Below, one piece after another: positions 5,904-10,603 of a DNA stretch of 10,603 nucleotides (the stretch's first letter is position 1; each line of letters opens with the position of its first letter). Location: positions 1 through 10,603 of the forward strand of contig JAEOTN010000402.1 in the NCBI GenBank assembly GCA_016839865.1. Direction: 5' to 3'. Under the pieces are notes generated by a model. That model was not told the DNA's origin and did not search any database. It saw nothing but the letters and a program-made list of their open reading frames with translations. Source of the stretch: Promethearchaeota archaeon. GTDB lineage: Archaea; Asgardarchaeota; Lokiarchaeia; Sigynarchaeales; MK-D1. Position numbers and translations under genes: made by a program.

Positions 5904-6083
5904 CTAAAAAATGAAATTAGTTAGAGTATTATGGAGTTCTAAGACCTTCTATCATTAAAATTTTTAGTTAGAGATCGTTTTTACTATCTGATCAATTTGG
6001 TTAACCAATACTGAGATATATCCAATTGAATGTTCCAATAGCTTTTTTAAACAAGGATAATAAAGCCTAACTAATTTGAATTC
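5904..6083. promoter_or_regulatory. Divergent promoter region with palindrome and direct repeat
   Basis: This region separates the oxidoreductase operon (minus) from the membrane-anchored protein gene (plus). It holds a perfect 12-bp palindrome TTGGTTAACCAA (5997-6008) and a 10-bp direct repeat TTAGTTAGAG (5917-5926 and 5964-5973). A T-rich/A-rich element TTTTTTAAA near 6044-6052 could be the TATA box for the gene at 6084. The palindrome has the form of a dimeric regulator site, but no regulator can be named. No RNA gene or substantial ORF is seen here. Confidence 0.4.
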
Positions 6084-6920
6084 ATGAATGGACTGGCGTC
6101 AATGTCGAGACTTAGAAAGAAATCTACTATTACAGCACTAATCTTTACCAGTATTTGCGTGATATTAGTAGTATCCCAATATATTCACATGGGTTCTGCT
6201 TGGACGCAAGACGAAATTATTGTACCCGTTGGAGAAATACCCATTATAGATGGAATACAAGATGATGGCTGGAGCACAGCAAATGCAACAAAAAGCACCA
6301 AAGGGGATACAAGCATAATCAATTTCAAAGCAATGATAAACTCTTCATTCCTTTTTGTCCTGGTAGAAATACAAGCAACAAATCATGATGACGACCAGTA
6401 TGTGAAACTTCTGATATCAAATTCAACTGATATCGCAGATGAAGATTTTATTGATGCGAAACTCATCCAAACTCGCAACTTTGAAAATGAAACATCTCGA
6501 TCCTATAATATCAGTGACCTACATTTATCAGGCGTTGACTATATTCTCGATAATCAAACTGATTTCGAAGGAGCTGCAAATATTAGTGAAAGTACTCCTA
6601 CCTACAGTTATTACGAATTCAAAATTCCCTTTGTTTCAATAAATAATGATACTCTACAAGATGCCTCTATTACCTTAGATACCTCATATGCAATTAAAGT
6701 TGAGTTTGGAATTCATGAAGAGGGAATGAGTCCAGTTTCTGTCAAGACTACCGAAGATCTTATAATTACATTAGAGAAAGGAGAGGATCCAGGAACAGGA
6801 GAACCTGAGGGTGAATATCCCATTAACATGCAAATTCTCTCATATGTCATGTTTTCTGTTGCGGGAGTTGCATTTGTCGTGATCTTTATTGTCAGTTTTC
6901 AATCTCGATCAAAAATATAA
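6084..6920 (+). CDS. Extracellular protein with two membrane segments and a DOMON/CBM9-like domain
   Basis: This 278-residue protein has a basic N terminus (SRLRKKS) followed by a hydrophobic segment (about 14-34), which is a signal peptide or signal anchor. The large polar region (about 40-235) opens with IPIIDGIQDDGWSTANATK, resembling the DGxxxEXW-xxA entry of CBM9/DOMON-like beta-sandwich domains. A Pro/Gly/Glu stalk (233-246, PGTGEPEGEYP) leads to a C-terminal membrane helix (251-272) and a short basic tail. Eight N-x-S/T sequons (N67, N86, N113, N135, N142, N157, N166, N188) all lie in the polar region, suggesting a glycosylated, surface-exposed domain. The ligand is unknown; related folds bind sugars or haem, but no haem ligand pattern is evident. 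Met7 (6102) is an equally good start. It is probably co-transcribed with the next gene. Confidence 0.6.
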   Translation: MNGLASMSRLRKKSTITALIFTSICVILVVSQYIHMGSAWTQDEIIVPVGEIPIIDGIQDDGWSTANATKSTKGDTSIINFKAMINSSFLFVLVEIQATNHDDDQYVKLLISNSTDIADEDFIDAKLIQTRNFENETSRSYNISDLHLSGVDYILDNQTDFEGAANISESTPTYSYYEFKIPFVSINNDTLQDASITLDTSYAIKVEFGIHEEGMSPVSVKTTEDLIITLEKGEDPGTGEPEGEYPINMQILSYVMFSVAGVAFVVIFIVSFQSRSKI

Positions 6921-6938
6921 ATATTTACTGTGGAAATC

Positions 6939-7376
6939 ATGCCAAAATATAAAAAAGGAAAAAAACGTGCACAAAAAGAAGAAGAATCACGTAAGCAATT
7001 AAGTGATCAAAAGACGGTAATGTTTAATTCATCCATACGTTCACTAATCGTTGCCGGAGTGTGCTTAGTATTATCCTTTCTATTCAACGGAAATATTATA
7101 AAAATTACGGTAGAATCAGGATCTGCTGTGGATGTCCTATTAATAATTCTGAAATCTCTATTAATTACGTTGTTTTATACGTTCACTCTTATTGGATTAG
7201 CTAATACAATGGAATTGAGGGGGAAACCATCATCATTAAGAGAAATTGTTATTATTGGAGTAGTTTCTTTAATTCAAGGCGTGTTAAGCCTACCAGTTTT
7301 CCTTCTTGCAGTATTGGGGATATTTTTATCCAGCATATATTTATGGGCTATCCAAGTAAAAGTAGAACGATACTAA
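6939..7376 (+). CDS. Small polytopic membrane protein of unknown function
   Basis: The protein has 145 residues if translated from the ATG at 6939. A GTG at 6930, three codons upstream, is possible but less likely: the ATG version gives the basic start MPKYKKGKKRAQ and has GGAA a few bases before it. After a Lys/Glu-rich cytoplasmic tail (1-28) come hydrophobic segments at about 31-50 and 63-88. A long stretch at about 101-140 (IVIIGVVSLIQGVL…IFLSSIYLWAI) can hold two helices, giving four in all. No conserved catalytic residue stands out. It lies 18 bases after the membrane-anchored protein gene, so the two probably share a transcript and perhaps a membrane complex. I do not recognise a family. 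Confidence 0.55.
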   Translation: MPKYKKGKKRAQKEEESRKQLSDQKTVMFNSSIRSLIVAGVCLVLSFLFNGNIIKITVESGSAVDVLLIILKSLLITLFYTFTLIGLANTMELRGKPSSLREIVIIGVVSLIQGVLSLPVFLLAVLGIFLSSIYLWAIQVKVERY

Positions 7377-7411
7377 TCTTCCTTTTCTTATCGCATATCA
7401 TGTAAATATTA

Positions 7412-7419
7412 TTTATATT
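7412..7419 (+). promoter_or_regulatory. TATA box of the ribbon-helix-helix gene
   Basis: TTTATATT lies 41 bases before the GTG start at 7460. Standard archaeal spacing would put the transcript start near 7440, inside the inverted repeat described separately. The preceding membrane-protein gene ends at 7376, so this is an independent promoter. Confidence 0.5.
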
Positions 7420-7435
7420 GAAATGTGAGATTTTC

Positions 7436-7454
7436 TTCACTTCAAGTAAGTGAA
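7436..7454 (+). promoter_or_regulatory. Inverted-repeat operator, probable autoregulatory site of the RHH protein
   Basis: TTCACTT (7436-7442) and AAGTGAA (7448-7454) are perfect inverted repeats separated by five bases. An overlapping smaller palindrome ACTTCAAGT sits at 7439-7447. The site lies between the TATA box and the start codon, at the expected transcription start, where a bound dimer or tetramer would block initiation. Ribbon-helix-helix proteins typically bind such short repeated half-sites in their own promoters. Confidence 0.55.
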
Positions 7455-7459
7455 TTATT

Positions 7460-7624
7460 GTGAAATTGGTTACATTAAATATTCCACAAGTGTATTTGGA
7501 TGGGATTGAACATCTAGTCGAACAAGAGATTTATCCAAATCGATCCGAAACTATCCGAATCGCAATTCGAGATTTTTTACGAAAAGAGTATAATGGTCAA
7601 CGCATTTTCAAGATTAAAAACTGA
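7460..7624 (+). CDS. Ribbon-helix-helix (CopG-family) transcriptional regulator
   Basis: This is a 54-residue protein starting with GTG. An in-frame TGA lies three codons upstream, so the start is well bounded. Residues 3-9 (LVTLNIP) form the DNA-contacting beta ribbon. Helix 1 is QVYLDGIEHLVEQEIYP (10-26). The conserved turn NRSETIRIAIRDFLRKEY (27-44) gives helix 2. The pattern 'strand, helix, Y-P-N-R-S-E-x-I-R-x-A-I-R-x-F-L' is the CopG/NikR-N archaeal signature. Family members dimerise through the ribbon and bind short repeated DNA sites. This one has only the DNA-binding domain and a ten-residue basic tail (NGQRIFKIKN), with no metal or ligand domain. It sits downstream of its own palindrome and 64 bases before the coiled-coil/methyltransferase pair, so it probably controls itself and perhaps them. 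Confidence 0.85.
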   Translation: MKLVTLNIPQVYLDGIEHLVEQEIYPNRSETIRIAIRDFLRKEYNGQRIFKIKN

Positions 7625-7688
7625 TTTCACCAATAATTTAATAGGCTTTCTTGAGGAATAATATCAACACCTTTTTGTAAAATGAAAA

Positions 7689-8195
7689 ATGACCGACTCA
7701 ACTGAGGATCTCTTAAAAGAGATTCGTAAATTAGCAAAAACTACTAAAAAATTACAGACAAATTACAAAACTCTTTCAAATTCTGTAAAAGAACTAAATA
7801 AAAAACTTAAGAATTTACAGAAAACGGTTCAATCGAACCAAGAATCTATTGAAAATCATACTGCAAACCAAGAGACTGATAAAATAGAAGATCAAATCTT
7901 ACCTATTGATAGTCAAAAGGGAGAACATTCGGAAATCATGCACGAACAATTTATTCCTGCTTTGAATACGATTCTCTTTGAGTTAAAACAAACTGAGAAG
8001 AAAGAATACGTTGATATCAAGACCGTTAAGGACTCATTTTTCGAAAAATATAGTATTAGAAGCGAACCAGATTTTGAGCAATGGTTAATGGAAGCTTATT
8101 GGTCTGGAGAAATTGAATTAATTTCTGGACTTAACTCACGAGGATATAGTGTAAAGGATATGTATGATAATGTGTACCACCACATTAAATTCTAA
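7689..8195 (+). CDS. Coiled-coil plus winged-helix-like protein coupled to the DNA methyltransferase
   Basis: This is a 168-residue protein. Residues about 3-60 are a long Lys/Glu/Leu heptad helix (LLKEIRKLAK…LNKKLKNLQKTV), a probable coiled coil for self-association or partner binding. After a polar linker (about 61-85), residues 86-168 form a folded domain. It runs HEQFIPALNTILFELKQ, YVDIKTVKDSFFEKY, DFEQWLMEAYWSGEIELISG and then GYSVKDMYDNVYHHIKF. The helix, helix and strand-turn-strand order resembles a winged helix. No nuclease or ATPase motif is visible, so it does not look like a restriction enzyme. The last 32 bases overlap the methyltransferase gene, which implies coupled translation and probably a stable complex. 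It could be a specificity, regulatory or targeting subunit; this is inferred from position only. Confidence 0.65.
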   Translation: MTDSTEDLLKEIRKLAKTTKKLQTNYKTLSNSVKELNKKLKNLQKTVQSNQESIENHTANQETDKIEDQILPIDSQKGEHSEIMHEQFIPALNTILFELKQTEKKEYVDIKTVKDSFFEKYSIRSEPDFEQWLMEAYWSGEIELISGLNSRGYSVKDMYDNVYHHIKF

Positions 8196-10191
8196 TCCAA
8201 ATTTAACTGATGTAATTCTACTGTATGAATCATCACATAATTTTCTGCAATTTTTCTCGCAGGTTCATTACTTGTATCAGACAAATCAGAATTCTCTGAT
8301 CGATTTATTCGGAGTAGATACCTATTCTCATTTAAGATCAATCCTTGATGCTTTTCTGAATGAAAAAAACTCAGAGGATGAGACAGAAAGGAAACGACAA
8401 GGGCGTTTTTACACATCAAAATCTGTTTGTCGTTTCATTAACAGTCGAGTATTGAAACACTACGATTTGACTAATTCCATAATTCCTAACATATTAGATC
8501 CAAGCTCCGGGATGGGGTACTTCCTTTTCGATATGATATTCCTCCTTTTACCAGAAATATCTAAAAGAAATGAGCCCATCTCTGCAGATCACTTCTTATC
8601 TCATTTTCACGGCTATGAAATTCATAAACAGACCGTAGAACTGTGTAAAAATCTTTTACTAGCAGTTATTGGATTATTAATGATTTCTGGAACTCTAACA
8701 GGCGATTTGAAGAAGATCCAAAGGGTGATCGATCAAAATGTGACTGAACAAAACTTTCTTTCCGCAGAAATTGAATTTAGACCAAATATTGTAATAGGAA
8801 ATCCTCCGTATATTCGTATTCATAAATTATCTTCAGAGAATAGGTTATTTCTGCGTAAATCCTATTTTACTGCAATTTATGATTTTGACATATATGTGTG
8901 TTTTTTCGAAAAAAGCTTAACCGTTCTCTCTAAAGATGGGATTTTGAGTTTTATAACACCAGAGAAATATTTATTACGAAAATACGCCCGAAACTTGAGA
9001 TTATTACTGTTGTGTAACACAAACATTATTGAAATGATAGACGTATCTCGTTGTGCAGATATATTTAAAGCAGATACATATCCTCTTATAACAATTTTGC
9101 GAAAAATTACCAGCGAGTTACAATATGAAGAGAAACCACTCATTGATTATGTAAAAGGAAATAAAATCGCATTTATTCGAACAAACTTGTTTTCTAGAGA
9201 AATTCAACAACAAATACACGGAATATTAGATGGTGATTTCACTCAAAACAATATGGACATAACATTCCGAGAGTTTGCATTTACAATCTATCAAAAATTT
9301 TTGGAGGATCCTGAATATAGATTTACATTTCATCTAGATCCGATTATGGGACAGTTTGAACAGCTATTTGAAGGGTTGAGTAAAATTGGTAATATAAATT
9401 CTACAATATTTTGTGGAACGCCCAGATCGAAATATTATCACGATGTTAAACTTAATTTGACAGAATTCTCTACCCCAAATAGCTTGAAATTTATCATTTC
9501 CAGAAATATTTCACCCTATCATATATGGTGGGAACTACCTATCACATTTGATCATAATCGGTATGTGAAATCTTATTACGATACTGAAAATGGCGTTTTT
9601 TCAAAGAATATGATTGATAGGTTCTCTAAGGTACCTAAAATATTGCTAAAAGCTAATTCACGAAATATTACAGCCGCTGTTGATAATGTAGGGTATTCTT
9701 TTGTAGGAGTATATGGTATAATTTGGAATTATCCCAAGATATTTAGTATACGTATATGCTGCGCAATCATCAATTCATCACTAATAAATTACTATCTCCT
9801 TCGCAAATACAAATCCTATATGTTAAACTCACAGTTTTTGTCAATAAACAGCACTATAATCAAGGATATACCTTTACCAGGAAACTTCGATGAACAAGGA
9901 AATTTCTATCCACGGGTGTCTGAAGATCGGTTTAATGAAATAATAGATAAAATCTCTAAATTGTTATTAGAGTTGGATAATCATATCAAAAAAATGAAAA
10001 ATCGATACTCTATCGAAGTGTTAAAAAAAAAATTGATCCAAATTCAAATGGTACATCAAAAATCTCCTGATTCTGAGGATTTAAAAACTCTAGAAATCCA
10101 AATGAATCAAATAAATCACCAAATCATGGACCTTTACGCAATCCCTGAATCCCTTCGTTTAAGGATAGAAGAATATTATGGGGCAAAATAG
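8164..10191 (+). CDS. Adenine-specific DNA methyltransferase, Eco57I/TaqI type, without a nuclease domain
   Basis: This 675-residue enzyme should transfer a methyl group from S-adenosylmethionine to N6 of adenine in a defined DNA site. The motifs are in the gamma order: motif X GRFYTSKSV (80-88), motif I LDPSSGMGYF (111-120), acidic motif II HGYEIHKQ (149-156) and catalytic motif IV NPPY (213-216). Later core segments are DFDIYVCFFEKSL (240-252) and GILSFITPEKYL (259-270). Residues about 330-590 resemble the TaqI-C-type target-recognition region (FCGTPRSKYY, NISPYHIWWELP, LLRKYKSYMLNSQFLSI). Residues about 610-675 are a helical coiled coil ending with DLYAIPESLRLRIEEYYG, like the ELYGLTEEE tail of such enzymes. 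Motif I has SSGMG instead of the usual ACGSG. No PD-(D/E)XK motif is seen in the N-terminal 80 residues, unlike type IIG enzymes. The ATG overlaps the upstream gene; ATG at 8170 is an alternative. Confidence 0.88.
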   Translation: MIMCTTTLNSNPNLTDVILLYESSHNFLQFFSQVHYLYQTNQNSLIDLFGVDTYSHLRSILDAFLNEKNSEDETERKRQGRFYTSKSVCRFINSRVLKHYDLTNSIIPNILDPSSGMGYFLFDMIFLLLPEISKRNEPISADHFLSHFHGYEIHKQTVELCKNLLLAVIGLLMISGTLTGDLKKIQRVIDQNVTEQNFLSAEIEFRPNIVIGNPPYIRIHKLSSENRLFLRKSYFTAIYDFDIYVCFFEKSLTVLSKDGILSFITPEKYLLRKYARNLRLLLLCNTNIIEMIDVSRCADIFKADTYPLITILRKITSELQYEEKPLIDYVKGNKIAFIRTNLFSREIQQQIHGILDGDFTQNNMDITFREFAFTIYQKFLEDPEYRFTFHLDPIMGQFEQLFEGLSKIGNINSTIFCGTPRSKYYHDVKLNLTEFSTPNSLKFIISRNISPYHIWWELPITFDHNRYVKSYYDTENGVFSKNMIDRFSKVPKILLKANSRNITAAVDNVGYSFVGVYGIIWNYPKIFSIRICCAIINSSLINYYLLRKYKSYMLNSQFLSINSTIIKDIPLPGNFDEQGNFYPRVSEDRFNEIIDKISKLLLELDNHIKKMKNRYSIEVLKKKLIQIQMVHQKSPDSEDLKTLEIQMNQINHQIMDLYAIPESLRLRIEEYYGAK

Positions 10192-10574
10192 GCAAGATGG
10201 TCTGCCATATGCGTCAATGTGTGGAATACTGTAGAAACGAGCATGAATGTCAAGAAGAAGATACCTGCACCTTCTTTTAGAATCTCTTTCCATGACCAGT
10301 TATCCTTGTCGTATCTGAATCTAAAATATCCAAAGCTAAGGATCCATGGAAATCCAAACCACATAAGAATCATATACAATAACATCCACCATCCGACTAG
10401 CTTAAACACCGTAACTCCAAAGAAACCTGCTAATGCACCAGTGATTGTTTTTGCCCAATAAAACAATTCCTTTTGACGTGTAATTGCATCTTTTTCCAAT
10501 TCAAGTTTTGTTTTCTTTCTTTTTACAATGTACTTGCCGGCGAGTTTTGATTTGTTTCTGATCCGTCGTGCCAT
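10176..10574 (-). CDS. EMC6/Rab5-interacting-like small membrane protein
   Basis: This 132-residue protein has a strongly basic N-terminal tail (RRIRNKSK…KRKKTK), a short helix (LELEKDAITRQKELFYW, 25-40) and three hydrophobic segments (about 41-59, 61-84 and 101-120). The segment TITGALAGFFGVTVFKLVGWW, with small residues followed by the turn into helix 2, and the final TFMLVSTVFHTLTHM both resemble EMC6/Rab5IF-type proteins. There the corresponding parts read SGATAGILGLTGLYGF and a terminal LFWTFLYGMVHVY. EMC6 is part of the eukaryotic membrane-protein insertase complex, and relatives occur in archaea. A role in membrane insertion is inferred. GAGGT (minus strand, 10590-10586) lies 11 bases before the ATG and supports the start. 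Its end overlaps the methyltransferase end by 16 bases, tail to tail. Confidence 0.55.
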   Translation of the reverse strand: MARRIRNKSKLAGKYIVKRKKTKLELEKDAITRQKELFYWAKTITGALAGFFGVTVFKLVGWWMLLYMILMWFGFPWILSFGYFRFRYDKDNWSWKEILKEGAGIFFLTFMLVSTVFHTLTHMADHLAYFAP

Positions 10575-10603
10575 GAATTGATTATACCTCGAACAAAAGA
10601 TAA

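Noticed and set aside
6930..6938. GTG start for the small membrane protein
   Set aside because: The ATG three codons downstream gives a typical basic N terminus and a better-spaced GGAA. The GTG version adds only MEI.
1753..10191. Nuclease and methyltransferase as one restriction-modification system
   Set aside because: They are separated by about 5.5 kb, including a metabolic operon on the other strand, so there is no positional support for pairing.

Overview
The window is AT-rich and reads as archaeal, most likely from the Asgard group. The signs are a Roadblock/LC7-domain protein, a small three-helix membrane protein resembling EMC6/Rab5-interacting proteins, a box C/D guide RNA with two kink-turns, Shine-Dalgarno sites mixed with leaderless-looking starts, T-run terminators and a ferredoxin-dependent 2-oxoacid oxidoreductase. 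The Asgard placement is an inference; no rRNA or ribosomal protein gene is present to fix it.

Layout. At 1-1180 (+) there are three small, tightly packed genes (two unrecognised, one winged-helix). A box C/D sRNA starts one base after the last stop codon and is followed by a T7 run. At 1227-1628 (+) is a Roadblock/LC7 protein. At 1753-2610 (+) is a winged-helix plus RecB-like PD-(D/E)XK nuclease. At 2630-5850 (-) is a coupled operon for a 2-oxoacid (probably pyruvate):ferredoxin oxidoreductase, in the order fused gamma-delta, alpha, beta. At 6084-7376 (+) are a sequon-rich protein with two membrane segments and a small polytopic membrane protein. At 7412-8195 (+) are a 54-codon ribbon-helix-helix regulator with its own palindromic operator, then a coiled-coil protein. 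At 8164-10191 (+) is an Eco57I/TaqI-type adenine DNA methyltransferase overlapping the coiled-coil gene. At 10176-10574 (-) is the EMC6-like protein, converging on the methyltransferase.

The most striking observation is the beta subunit of the oxidoreductase. Its two halves are in swapped order. The half that normally comes second (DNEAFMNTG, SPCPRGW) is at the N terminus. The half that normally comes first (CPGCGAG, SCLEV, GDG) is at the C terminus. This looks like a circular permutation that splits the thiamine diphosphate/Mg site between the two ends of the chain, while all the expected iron-sulfur cysteines remain.

How the genes fit together. The three oxidoreductase genes form one enzyme complex of central carbon metabolism. 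The RHH gene, the coiled-coil gene and the methyltransferase form a plausible compact, self-regulated DNA-modification unit with no nuclease visible beside it. The RecB-like nuclease about 5 kb away may be unrelated. The other genes look like housekeeping or lineage-specific cell-biology genes and do not form an obvious single system.
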